64,000 bases of DNA from Calothrix sp. NIES-4101 (GCA_004296455.1 AP018280.1:2914001-2978000), one strand, 5' to 3'; shown: positions 43,609-51,595, counted from the stretch's first letter. Notes: a model not told the origin generated them from the sequence alone. Numbers and translations are program-made.

Positions 43609-44210
43609 ATACGTTAGATTTGCAGCCAGTTGCGACAGAAGAGGTCATGCTTCGGTACGGAATTAAAAGCCGCACGACTCTTAATAAGTTTCTTGAAAAT
43701 GCTGGGATATCTAGCTTCAGAGATGGTCGAAAAACATTTATTAAAGCATTTGAGTTGGGCACCTTGGATGAGTACGCCAAGCAGTTAAATTATCCAGTTA
43801 CTCATGAAAAATCTGATATTCAGTCTAACGATTTGGTTTGTTCTGCTCAGCTAGAGGAAGTCAGAGCTACTACAACTACTGAATGCTTCCCAATCAGTAC
43901 GATCGACTTGTTGTATGTCACTAATGAATATGAGAATTTGCCTAGACTTGCTAAGTGGCTTGCTGCTTATACTTTTTTAGAAAAAATGGCATCTGGAAAA
44001 GTAATCATGCCAAAAGACATCGTACTGCGAATACTAGAATACAAGAGACTACCACCTTGCAAGCAGGGGTATTTTGCATGGGGTGGTTTTACGTTTTTTA
44101 TGGTTGAGGAAAACAGAAAGCATTGGATAGTTGTCAAAGAGAAAACGCGACTCAACCGAGAAGCGCATATATTTTCTCTACCACTTAATTCTCCAAGACA
44201 AACTCAATAG
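43605..44210 (+). CDS. hypothetical protein with HTH-like N terminus
   Basis: A 201-residue protein. The N-terminal 60 residues (TEEVMLRYGIKSRTTLNKFL..GRKTFIKAFELGTLDEYAK) look like a helix-turn-helix of the excisionase/MerR-like type. The C-terminal half is a unique domain (LPRLAKWLAAYTFLEKMASG, CKQGYFAWGGFTFFMVEEN) that I do not recognise. It runs against the tail direction and overlaps the end of gpW by 26 bp. Its ATG lies in a 12-bp tandem repeat and lacks a Shine-Dalgarno. Could regulate the adjacent cargo genes. Confidence 0.6.
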   Translation: MDTLDLQPVATEEVMLRYGIKSRTTLNKFLENAGISSFRDGRKTFIKAFELGTLDEYAKQLNYPVTHEKSDIQSNDLVCSAQLEEVRATTTTECFPISTIDLLYVTNEYENLPRLAKWLAAYTFLEKMASGKVIMPKDIVLRILEYKRLPPCKQGYFAWGGFTFFMVEENRKHWIVVKEKTRLNREAHIFSLPLNSPRQTQ

Positions 44211-44532
44211 GTGCTTGTAAATTGCCTTCAACTTCCCACTCTATCCTGACTGAGAAAGCGCCATCATCGTCAATCGAACCTGTCACTTCAAAAGTCACAT
44301 CTGCGATTTGTTCTTCCAGTGCAGTTTGTATTCGCGATAGTACTGCTTGAGGATGTGCGACGGCATCAAAAATAAAGTCGGGCGAACCGAATCGCGATCG
44401 CATAATTCTTTCCCCAGGACGAGTCTCAAGAACCGAGAAAATTGCATCGCGAATGGTGCTGTAATCCTCGCTCAAAGCCAGCGAGCCATTTTTTACAGCT
44501 AAAGGGTAAGTAAGGGTGCGAAGTGTAGCCAT
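44185..44532 (-). CDS. baseplate wedge protein gpW / gp25-like
   Basis: Start at ATG 44532 (MATLRTLTYPLAV); upstream in-frame Mets at 44556 and 44547 lie before the late leader. The 115-residue product has the gp25/gpW pattern: DYSTIRDAIFSVLETRPGER, MRSRFGSPD, VLSRIQTALEEQI. These small proteins anchor the baseplate wedge to the tube. Divergent from the J-domain cargo gene, with back-to-back GGGAA leaders between them. Confidence 0.88.
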   Translation of the reverse strand: MATLRTLTYPLAVKNGSLALSEDYSTIRDAIFSVLETRPGERIMRSRFGSPDFIFDAVAHPQAVLSRIQTALEEQIADVTFEVTGSIDDDGAFSVRIEWEVEGNLQAPIEFVLEN

Positions 44533-44534
44533 AG

Positions 44535-44554
44535 GGTTTGCTTTCATTCTTCCC
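44535..44554 (-). promoter_or_regulatory. GGGAA late leader, gpW
   Basis: GGGAAGAATGAAAGCAAACC then CTATGG at the start; shares the palindrome TTCCCAATGGGAA with the divergent leader. Confidence 0.6.
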
Positions 44555-44557
44555 AAT

Positions 44558-44575
44558 GGGAATCCTATAGCGAAA
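44558..44575 (+). promoter_or_regulatory. GGGAA late leader, J-domain cargo gene
   Basis: GGGAATCCTATAGCGAAA directly before the ATG at 44576. Confidence 0.6.
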
Positions 44576-45673
44576 ATGCCACAGCTTAGTGATATTGATT
44601 ATAGGCGGATAGGCTTTTACGTCTATGCGCTTGTTGATTTTATTGAAAAAGGCAAGTCTCGCATAACTGACGGGCAATCCCTCCTTGATATCAAGGCAGT
44701 ATTAGAAGAGCAATACACAGATGGGATTACCGCAATCCCTGAAGCCTATATTGAAGGCGAAAATATTTCTGGAGTATTTGAGGATAAGGTCAGCGACACC
44801 CTTACCAAACGATTCAAGTTTGAGATAACCTCAGACGCAGAGGTGAGTTATGGGCTGGAAAATGCTGGCGACGTAGAGATGGCAGAGCCAGAAGCGATCG
44901 CTGAATTTGCAGCCAAGAAAGGCGCAAAACCAAAGAACTGCGTTAAAGGTGTGTCCTGCGGGGGAACTTGTATCAGCGCGAATCGTACCTGTAGAAAGAC
45001 AGGTAGTGCGGCGGCGAAGAAAAAAGTTGCCGAGGTGAAAAAACGCGGTGGTGATGGCGGATCGGGAAGCGCCAAACCTACTGCAACTGGTGAAACTAAG
45101 CCTGAGAAAATCCCTCAGAAAAAAGTTGAGCAAGTTACCCAGCGCGTTCTGCTTGCGCTTCCTGCTGCTGGTCAATCTTCTGCCCCCGAAAATAAACGGA
45201 ATGGGGAGCCCCTCTCCAACAAACAGGTGCGTGCCGCCGTTTACGAGAAATTTGGAGTTAAGAACCTTGCCGAGCTTGAAAGGTCTGGTAAGTGGCGTAT
45301 GGCAAATAACGGCGGTGGAAAGTTGAAGGATGAAGAAAGCTTTAAACAGGCGTACCGGAAGTTTGTTGGTAAGTTACCAGATGAGCGTTTTACTAGTACA
45401 AAATCCTCAATCAATGGCGTTGACGTGCTTAAATACAATCGCCCGTGGGAGGTTTTTGGTATCAATCCCCAGTCCAGCAAGTATGAAGCTCCCAAAGGCT
45501 TAAAAGGTGCGGAGAAGAAGGCGGCACAAAAAGCTGCTAGAGAAGCCTTGAACGCTGACGTGAAAAAGGCTTACAGCGCTCTTGCTAAAAAATATCACCC
45601 CGACGTTGGCGGCGATCGCGAAGTTTTCCAAATTCTGACTCAGTGGAAAGATTCACTGACTGCCTCCGCTTAA
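44576..45673 (+). CDS. cargo-like protein: shared N domain, Cys4 motif, C-terminal J domain
   Basis: Start at ATG 44576 after the late leader gives 365 residues. Residues 1-80 are a domain shared with the 45,902 protein (identical in VLEEQYTDGITAIPEAYI). Near 122-140 is the four-cysteine motif NCVKGVSCGGTCIS..TCRK. A Lys/Ala/Gly-rich linker and a unique middle follow. The last 75 residues are a DnaJ-type J domain: WEVFGINPQSS, a loop insertion, then AYSALAKKYHPDVGGD with the essential HPD. J domains recruit Hsp70 (DnaK). At the C terminus of a modular phage protein next to the baseplate, it could hijack or stimulate the target cell's DnaK, or aid folding of cargo. Toxin role is an inference. 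Confidence 0.75.
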   Translation: MPQLSDIDYRRIGFYVYALVDFIEKGKSRITDGQSLLDIKAVLEEQYTDGITAIPEAYIEGENISGVFEDKVSDTLTKRFKFEITSDAEVSYGLENAGDVEMAEPEAIAEFAAKKGAKPKNCVKGVSCGGTCISANRTCRKTGSAAAKKKVAEVKKRGGDGGSGSAKPTATGETKPEKIPQKKVEQVTQRVLLALPAAGQSSAPENKRNGEPLSNKQVRAAVYEKFGVKNLAELERSGKWRMANNGGGKLKDEESFKQAYRKFVGKLPDERFTSTKSSINGVDVLKYNRPWEVFGINPQSSKYEAPKGLKGAEKKAAQKAAREALNADVKKAYSALAKKYHPDVGGDREVFQILTQWKDSLTASA

Positions 45674-45696
45674 CCAAACACTAAACCTGAAAAATT

Positions 45697-45876
45697 ATGA
45701 TTGCTTCAATTCCGCAGCTACTTCTAGAACTTGCAGATACCCTTGAGCCTGTTGTTGGCTTTGAGGTTGTCGTCGATAAGTTTATGGATGTCCCTGAAGG
45801 TATCAAAGTCTTCTACGAAGATATGCAGGGAAATAAATTTACTGGAATTTTAAAAGAAGATGGCTCGTTTGCTTAA
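45697..45876 (+). CDS. small acidic protein (59 aa) between the two cargo genes
   Basis: MIASIPQLLLELADTLEPVV, then GFEVVVDKFMDVPEGIKVFYE and a short end. Strongly acidic, no Cys, no signal. It lies 23 bp after the J-domain gene and 25 bp before the ADP-ribosyltransferase-like gene. Position and charge would fit an immunity protein, antitoxin or loading chaperone, but nothing in the sequence proves it. Too short for many gene finders. Confidence 0.6.
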   Translation: MIASIPQLLLELADTLEPVVGFEVVVDKFMDVPEGIKVFYEDMQGNKFTGILKEDGSFA

Positions 45877-45884
45877 CCTTGTTT

Positions 45885-45901
45885 GGGAATCCTAGGGCGA
45901 A
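45885..45901 (+). promoter_or_regulatory. GGGAA late leader, ART cargo gene
   Basis: GGGAATCCTAGGGCGAA before the ATG at 45902; nearly identical to the leader of the J-domain gene. Confidence 0.6.
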
Positions 45902-47371
45902 ATGGCTGCGAGCTTAACAGAAAATGAATATCGCGCGATCGGGCTATATCTAGTCCTCAATTTTGCCGATCGCATCCGAATTACAGATACTCAAGCCTTA
46001 CTAGATATCAAATCGGTACTTGAAGAGCAGTACACAGACGGGATTACAGCAATACCTGAAGCCTATATTGATGGTGATATCCTTGTCGGAGTATTTGAGG
46101 ATAGGGTGGATGCAAAATTAACTAAGCGTTACAGATTTGAAATTGGCGAGGATTTTACCAGCTACAGGATGCTTAATCCTGTTCAGGCTGATAATTTTAT
46201 TGAGTTTGCAGCCAAAAGTGGAGCTAAAGCAAAAAACTGCACTAAGGGTACTCCCTGTGGGGGTAGCTGTGTCAGTTCTAAAAAGACTTGCCGTAAAAAC
46301 AATAGTGCCGGAGCAAAGAAGAAAGTAGAGAACATCAAGGGTAAAGCTGCTGGCGGCGATAAGCCAGCGACGAAATCTACGGCAACAAACGACGGACTAT
46401 TGAAGGCAAAGCAGACCAACCCATTTGCCAAGCCTAATCTGACGACTGACCAATTCAATGAATTTCGACGAAATAGGGATTTTGTTAATGAGCATAAAAA
46501 CCCTGATTTTGTTGGCAATAAAACCTATGAGCAATGGAAGGGCGATAATCCCAAAGCCGTTTACTCCCCGGCTCGCTACAAAGGTGAGTTGCTTGCAGCA
46601 ATTAGAAATGGCTATGTAGTGGACGATAAAGTAATTCAAGCCGCAAAGCTTAAATTAAATAAATCCGAGGAACGCAAACTTCAAGAAAACAAGCAAAACC
46701 TTACCGATCGCACTAAATCTATTGCGGAAATTCAAAAAGCGATCGACCATCCATTGGTAGATGCGGAAACCGCCAAAAAGTATAAACCGAAAATGACCGA
46801 GGCGGAGGCAGAAGATTACGTCAAGGGCAGTTATACTGGCAATCTTTCCTTCTATCACGGCAATACTGTATCAGTGACAAGCAGTGTTGAGAATGATGGT
46901 GTTGATCCTTCCAAGAATGCACAAGGAATTTTTGGCAGAGGATTTTATCTGGCTTCCAACAAACGAGAGTCTGAAGATTACGCTTATTCATCAGGTTCGC
47001 AAAAATCTGAGGAAGCTTCTGTGGTAACGGCAAAAGTAAATGTCAAAAATCCACTGATTTTAGAGTCCAAGGATTTTGACTTATTTGGTAGCAAGTTTCC
47101 TGGGAATGAGTCCAATAACGTTGATTCGACCGCAATTGCTGAATTTGCAAAAGCAAAAGGACATGATTCTATATATTTGAAAGATTTTGGCTATTTTGTT
47201 GCCTTGGACGGTAAGCAAGTAGTGACTTACAAAAACGAGCCGCTCACTGAAAAACGGAAAAAAGAAATCAAAGAAGATAGAATAACTAGCACAGATGATG
47301 TTGCCAATCGGGCATCAGAAAGTGAAACAGGGAAAACTTTAGCGAAAGCAGAAAAGAATGAAATTGAATAG
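45902..47371 (+). CDS. cargo-like protein: shared N domain, Cys4 motif, ADP-ribosyltransferase-like C domain
   Basis: A 489-residue protein. Residues 1-85 repeat the N-terminal domain of the J-domain protein. Near 113-131 is NCTKGTPCGGSCVS..TCRK. A variable helical middle follows. Residues about 315-460 match the polyvalent-toxin ADP-ribosyltransferase pattern: FYHGNT (the His), GIFGRGFYLASNKRESEDYA (the Tyr strand and following helix), VKNPLIL, GHDSIYL, and the final strand YFVALDGKQVVTY, where these families carry Glu or Gln. The product would modify a target protein, RNA or DNA with ADP-ribose. Whether it is injected by the tail or used inside the host is open. Confidence 0.72.
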   Translation: MAASLTENEYRAIGLYLVLNFADRIRITDTQALLDIKSVLEEQYTDGITAIPEAYIDGDILVGVFEDRVDAKLTKRYRFEIGEDFTSYRMLNPVQADNFIEFAAKSGAKAKNCTKGTPCGGSCVSSKKTCRKNNSAGAKKKVENIKGKAAGGDKPATKSTATNDGLLKAKQTNPFAKPNLTTDQFNEFRRNRDFVNEHKNPDFVGNKTYEQWKGDNPKAVYSPARYKGELLAAIRNGYVVDDKVIQAAKLKLNKSEERKLQENKQNLTDRTKSIAEIQKAIDHPLVDAETAKKYKPKMTEAEAEDYVKGSYTGNLSFYHGNTVSVTSSVENDGVDPSKNAQGIFGRGFYLASNKRESEDYAYSSGSQKSEEASVVTAKVNVKNPLILESKDFDLFGSKFPGNESNNVDSTAIAEFAKAKGHDSIYLKDFGYFVALDGKQVVTYKNEPLTEKRKKEIKEDRITSTDDVANRASESETGKTLAKAEKNEIE

Positions 47372-47379
47372 AGGTAAAT

Positions 47380-47541
47380 ATGCCACAAGAATTAGGCTGT
47401 ACTGGATGCATTCATTATCAAGGTTCTGGAAAATGTAAGGCGTTCCCGGCAAAAATCCCTATTCCTTTTGCCTCTGGGGAATTGCCGCATTCTCAAATAG
47501 CCCTAGGGCAAAGTGGTGACTTTGTGTTTAAAAAGCGTTAG
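47380..47541 (+). CDS. small Cys-containing protein (53 aa), putative partner of the ART gene
   Basis: MPQELGCTGCIHYQGSGKCK then AFPAKIPIPFASGELPHSQ and GDFVFKKR. A GAGGT Shine-Dalgarno is in place 9 bp after the ART stop. The C-x2-C-x(1)-H..C.AFP..IP pattern recalls a widespread small protein of phage and toxin loci (CxxCxHY...CxAFPxGIP). It may bind zinc. An immunity or antitoxin role is possible by position. It overlaps the end of the spike gene by four bases, convergently. Confidence 0.65.
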   Translation: MPQELGCTGCIHYQGSGKCKAFPAKIPIPFASGELPHSQIALGQSGDFVFKKR

Positions 47542-48314
47542 TATCCTCGATTTACTATTGTATCTCCATCGCTATCTACTGCCCCAATCACGGCGATTTG
47601 CTTGCCGTTGATTGAGAATCCAGAAGCCGCAGTTACAGCGATCGCACTTCCGGCACAATCCCACTGCCACGCGCTGCCACTGCCACCGCCCAATTGCCAA
47701 TCCTGCCCGGCGGCATTACCAACTCGCACTGCACCCCCGGACACTTCGATAAATGCCCCGGTGGTATCCTCCAATCGCACTGCTATGCCTTTGATGGTGA
47801 TGCGATCGCCTGCCGTAATTTCCACCTCTCCCCCAATTTCCACCTGATACTCATCACTGATTTTCAAAGTGTAATTTTTGCCAACTTCCTCGGTGCGTCC
47901 GCCCTGCACTTCATAGGTTGCCTCACCTGCTACACTACGGCGATCGTTTCCGGGAATCTCGATCGCGCTGTCAATCGTAGGGTCAGTTTGCAATGGGTCA
48001 CTGGGATTGGTTTGATTGTGGGCGATTCCTAACCACACCCCATCATGGGGGTCGCCGTCGAGGAATTGGTAAAAAACTGTACTGCCAACTGGAGGCAATG
48101 GAGCGTCGCGCTGCGGGTCAGGGTTGCAGTGCATGAGCCATTCGCTGGTATAGGCTCCCCCCTTTGATTGGGGCGCTACTTTGATTCGGCGCAGGTTTAA
48201 TGGGTCGCGGTTGTCTGTTACCACGCCGATTTGCAATCCGTAGGTGCGGTGTGTAAGCTCATTGAGTTGTGCTTTGAGCTTGGCAAATTCCGCCAGCAAT
48301 TCTAATAAATTCAT
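47538..48314 (-). CDS. baseplate spike / assembly protein gpV-like
   Basis: A 258-residue protein. N-terminal helix, then an OB-fold (LQIGVVTDNRDPLNLRRIKV, PPVGSTVFYQFLDGDPHDGVWLGIAH) as in gpV/VgrG spikes. After it come short beta repeats (EVGKNYTLKISDEYQVEIGGEVEITAGDRITIKG) that would form the trimeric beta-helix of the membrane-piercing spike. The Gly-rich end may carry a tip or cargo site. Located between cargo genes and hub gene, consistent with spike-loaded effectors. Confidence 0.87.
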   Translation of the reverse strand: MNLLELLAEFAKLKAQLNELTHRTYGLQIGVVTDNRDPLNLRRIKVAPQSKGGAYTSEWLMHCNPDPQRDAPLPPVGSTVFYQFLDGDPHDGVWLGIAHNQTNPSDPLQTDPTIDSAIEIPGNDRRSVAGEATYEVQGGRTEEVGKNYTLKISDEYQVEIGGEVEITAGDRITIKGIAVRLEDTTGAFIEVSGGAVRVGNAAGQDWQLGGGSGSAWQWDCAGSAIAVTAASGFSINGKQIAVIGAVDSDGDTIVNRGY

Positions 48315-48520
48315 TTAAATGCCCGATAAGCGATCGCAAATAAAAATACAGGCAGCCACGCGACTGTGATAACCAAAAATCCCAGTATGCAGGCAATACT
48401 TATTGCAATGTCATCACCTTCGCTTTCCTCAAAAGCCGACACATAACAAAGAAAATAAGGAGAAAGGAAAAAAGCGATCGCGCAAACGGCACCAATCAGC
48501 AAATATATAGCTAGCAGCAT
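48311..48520 (-). CDS. small two-helix membrane protein (holin-like?)
   Basis: A 69-residue protein with two hydrophobic helices (AIYLLIGAVCAIAFFLSPYFL and IACILGFLVITVAWLPVFLF) separated by an acidic loop. Size and topology fit a holin or anti-holin, but this is not diagnostic. It has its own GGGAA leader next to a 26-bp palindrome, and its stop overlaps the spike start. Confidence 0.6.
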   Translation of the reverse strand: MLLAIYLLIGAVCAIAFFLSPYFLCYVSAFEESEGDDIAISIACILGFLVITVAWLPVFLFAIAYRAFK

Positions 48521-48538
48521 TTTTGCTTAAAAATTCCC
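48521..48538 (-). promoter_or_regulatory. GGGAA late leader, small membrane protein
   Basis: GGGAATTTTTAAGCAAAA then ATG; it starts 3 bp after palindrome copy 5. Confidence 0.6.
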
Positions 48539-48541
48539 AGT

Positions 48542-48567
48542 ACCCTCGGTAGAATTCTGCCAAGGGT
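48542..48567. repeat. 26-bp palindromic repeat, copy 5
   Basis: Near-perfect palindrome starting at the stop codon of the hub gene and ending 3 bp before the next GGGAA leader, so it could act as terminator or processing site. Confidence 0.85.
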
Positions 48568-51560
48568 TAAGCCAGAGCTTTACCATCAAGCACAGTTGTC
48601 CAGAACAAATACCCTGAGCGGTATCGCGAATCCTTCTTAATCATCGCCATAAATTCGCGGTGTCCCGCACGAGTTTGACCAACCAAGCATCCAGCCGACC
48701 AGCGCCCCACATTTCCTTGGTCGCCGCCCCAGTGCTGGTTAATGCCGAAATTCCCGCTTGTAACCGGGTCGCCCTGCCGTTCACCATCTTTATTGCGATC
48801 GCGATACCCACGTACTGGAGCAGCTTGTACAAGCGCTTCGTGGTTCCCCCGGTGAGAACCAACCACCCATGAGCGATATTGCCCAAAGGCTATGCGGAAA
48901 GCACCTTGCGAGTTGAGTGGATTTTGTGTGTAGTAGCGCCCTGGTTCGGTAGTCGCTGCCCACGCGCCCTTGATAACGGGTTTGCCTCCCTCAAACGCAA
49001 TTACTGTCCGCAAATCATTCCACTCGTCTATCCTGTCTGCGTTGGGGTTGCCGTTCGCGTCAATCCCCTCGACATAAACAATATTGAGTTCGCCTGCTGC
49101 GGTAAAAACTTGATGCCCAAGCTTTTGCATGGTGAGAATTATTCTCTCTGCCAGGCTTCCGCCTGTAACAAGTGGAGTTGTGGAGGTTGGCGTTGTTGCG
49201 GTGGCGGCAGCGACAGGAGCCGCTTCGCGATTTGCAGCAGCTTGGGGAGTATAAAAGCCAATCTCACTGATGCCGCCGGGAAATTTGTGCGATACCGAAT
49301 GCACCCGCCACTCGCGATCAAATGGTTCTGGCACTAATTCCCCAGAGATGGCGATAATGCTTCCCGGCGCAAGGGTCAGAATTTCTGGTGTTGTCACCAC
49401 GCTCGCGCTGGATTCATAACCGCGAATCCGCTTGGCTTCATCTGCGATCGCTTGAGCTTCGGCTCTCCCATCTGCAAGGTCGATCGCGCCAATTGGTTGC
49501 TTGGGAAGTCCGAGCGCGTCGCTGCTAGTTGGCGTTGGTGGATTAGCCGTGGCTGTAGCTGTCGGCTCATCTGGTTTTAAATTTAGGGAGTCGAGCGCGG
49601 CTTTGGTGACTTTGGTATTGCTTGTGGTTTTGGTGGTTTTGGCTCCGGCTGCGTTTGTTTCTTCGGTGGTGATTTCCGTGCCTTTGGTGGTTTCGATGGT
49701 AGTAACTGTTCGAGAGGTAAGAATCCCGTTGGTATTTGAATCGGTGCGGAAAACGGTAGTGACTTTGCCTTTTTCCGTGGTTTTCTTGGTGGTTTTGGTG
49801 ATGCTTGTTGTAGTGCCGTTGGCGTTTTTTCGGGCACTGGTTTCGGTTTTGGTTGGCTCTTCTTTCTTGATTGGCTCGCTGACTTTTGGCGGTTGACTTT
49901 GACTGCTGGCTGCTTTTGGTTTGATGTTTCCAGTGACGGGAGTTGAAACTGCACCTGTAGCTGAAGGTTTACCGTCGTTTTTCCCTGTTCCTGCTTTTTC
50001 ATCTTTTTTCTTCTGCTCGGTTTGTCCGGTTGCGCGATTGATTTCTGTGGTTGCCTCAGCAGCAGGTGATTCCGGCTGAGATAGTGACGTGCTGGGCGCT
50101 CCAGGGGCGCGATCGCTTCTAGCTTTGTCTGAGAATTTGAGGGAAATTACGTCACCATACCCAAGTACGTACCCGGTAAATTCCGGTCGCATCGGCTTGA
50201 TTATTAAGGTGTCGCCCTTGTCTTTGAGGGTGTAACCAATGCTTTTGCACTGCCGTAGCAGCAACTCGTAGGTGGTAATCCCCGTTTGGTCGAGAAATTG
50301 GTACGTTGGTCCATTCCCCTCCATCTCCAGTTTGAGGTTGTGTTTGCGGCAAACTTCCTGAGCTAATTGTTTGAGGGTGATGTTTTCAAAGCTTTTGTTT
50401 TCAAGTCGTCGCGTCATTAGCCAGCGAATCGACTGCCCAGTGAAGGTAGTGCGATCGGCTTCACCGCGATCGCAATCTGTGCCGATATGAATGAAATGAT
50501 ACGCAGTGAGTTGGTCAGGCTCAAAACCAAGCTCGACAATGATTTCTGTTCCCTTTGCGGCAACCTCTACAGGGGGTGTGACTGTTTGTTGTGTTTGCGG
50601 GGGTGCTTGCTGTGGTGTGGGTTGCTGCACTGGAGCCATAGTCTGCGTACTGCCACCAGCTTTGAGGCAATAGTAAATAATTGCCATCACACCGATACGT
50701 GGGTCTTTAGTTCCCGCAGAATAGACCCCATCGCGCACATACATCCCTGAGTCATAATGCTGGGTTCCTGCCAGCAAATATGGCGAAGGCCTGCCCTTGT
50801 TGAGGTAGCCAAAACCGTTGTAAGACTCCAGTCTCCACATAACATCGATAATGTCGCCCCAGTTCGTTCCCGAGAATCGCGAATCTTTTTGTAGTGCATC
50901 GATCGCAGCTTGCTCAAAAGTATATGGAGGCGGCACATTGGGAATTCGTCCGGCTGGTACGCGAGTTGTTCGCCGCGTCAAGGGGTCGCCGTTGGCAATA
51001 TTCTGGTCGAATCGATATGAGCATTCACGAAAATGAATCGCCGCAATTACGTACCAAGGCACGCCTGTCGCCTTTTGAACTTGCTCATACCTGGAGCGAT
51101 TCTTAACTGCTGTTTGCCCTTCTCTTTGCACCATACTGGCGCGATCGGGACGAATCGCCATTGATTCCCATACCTTGCGATAGTAATCGGCTTGTGCTAC
51201 TTTTGTACGCCCACTTGGGCGCGACAATATTGACCCACCACTACCTGCTGTAGGCAATGCTAGCCCACCAGTGTTCGCAACTGTTGGCGTACTCCCTGCC
51301 GCATCAACTTGCAGAGGGGGATTAGCCGCAGCCTGCGGCGATTGAAGAAGGTCGGGAGGGACTTCAATCCCACCAACTTTGAAGCTAATAGCTTGATATT
51401 TGCCGCCAATTTTTAAGCCTGGATCGTACAGCGAAAAACTGCATTTACTTGCGCGTGCATCTTCGCCCAAATCCACTGATACCTCCAGCAGAGTTTGGTC
51501 GCCAGTTTCAAAAATATCATCATTAATTCTTACTCGTGCAAAAGGAGCGATGAGGCGCAT
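48567..51560 (-). CDS. baseplate hub (gpD-like) fused to two cell-wall hydrolase-like domains
   Basis: A 997-residue protein. Residues 1-75 and about 335-475 look like the split gpD/late-control hub (FARVRINDDIFETG..TLLEVSVD; GTEIIVELGFEPDQ, QSIRWLMTRRLENKS, LKQLAQEVCRKHNL). Residues about 115-303 are an inserted lysozyme-like muramidase with candidate catalytic Glu179 (AAIHFRECSYRFD) and NGDPL, PPYTFEQAA, SYNGFGY. Residues 480-680 are a Thr/Lys-rich flexible linker. Near 680-775 is a further hub-like part. Residues about 800-997 have FGINQHWGGDQG and RWSAGCLVGQTRAGH, a His...Ser-x-Gly-Cys pattern like L,D-transpeptidase-type or amidase domains, also found in the 55,092 protein. It would puncture and digest peptidoglycan at injection. 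Confidence 0.75.
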   Translation of the reverse strand: MRLIAPFARVRINDDIFETGDQTLLEVSVDLGEDARASKCSFSLYDPGLKIGGKYQAISFKVGGIEVPPDLLQSPQAAANPPLQVDAAGSTPTVANTGGLALPTAGSGGSILSRPSGRTKVAQADYYRKVWESMAIRPDRASMVQREGQTAVKNRSRYEQVQKATGVPWYVIAAIHFRECSYRFDQNIANGDPLTRRTTRVPAGRIPNVPPPYTFEQAAIDALQKDSRFSGTNWGDIIDVMWRLESYNGFGYLNKGRPSPYLLAGTQHYDSGMYVRDGVYSAGTKDPRIGVMAIIYYCLKAGGSTQTMAPVQQPTPQQAPPQTQQTVTPPVEVAAKGTEIIVELGFEPDQLTAYHFIHIGTDCDRGEADRTTFTGQSIRWLMTRRLENKSFENITLKQLAQEVCRKHNLKLEMEGNGPTYQFLDQTGITTYELLLRQCKSIGYTLKDKGDTLIIKPMRPEFTGYVLGYGDVISLKFSDKARSDRAPGAPSTSLSQPESPAAEATTEINRATGQTEQKKKDEKAGTGKNDGKPSATGAVSTPVTGNIKPKAASSQSQPPKVSEPIKKEEPTKTETSARKNANGTTTSITKTTKKTTEKGKVTTVFRTDSNTNGILTSRTVTTIETTKGTEITTEETNAAGAKTTKTTSNTKVTKAALDSLNLKPDEPTATATANPPTPTSSDALGLPKQPIGAIDLADGRAEAQAIADEAKRIRGYESSASVVTTPEILTLAPGSIIAISGELVPEPFDREWRVHSVSHKFPGGISEIGFYTPQAAANREAAPVAAATATTPTSTTPLVTGGSLAERIILTMQKLGHQVFTAAGELNIVYVEGIDANGNPNADRIDEWNDLRTVIAFEGGKPVIKGAWAATTEPGRYYTQNPLNSQGAFRIAFGQYRSWVVGSHRGNHEALVQAAPVRGYRDRNKDGERQGDPVTSGNFGINQHWGGDQGNVGRWSAGCLVGQTRAGHREFMAMIKKDSRYRSGYLFWTTVLDGKALA

Positions 51561-51569
51561 ACCAATTGG

Positions 51570-51588
51570 ATTTACCTCTATCGTTCCC
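51570..51588 (-). promoter_or_regulatory. GGGAA late leader, hub gene
   Basis: GGGAACGATAGAGGTAAAT, 10 bp before the hub ATG at 51560. Confidence 0.55.
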
Positions 51589-51595
51589 TTTGTAT

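Noticed and set aside
49501-49896. Val-rich plus-strand frame and Pro/Lys-rich minus-strand frames
   Set aside because: They are shadows of the Thr/Lys-rich linker of the hub protein.
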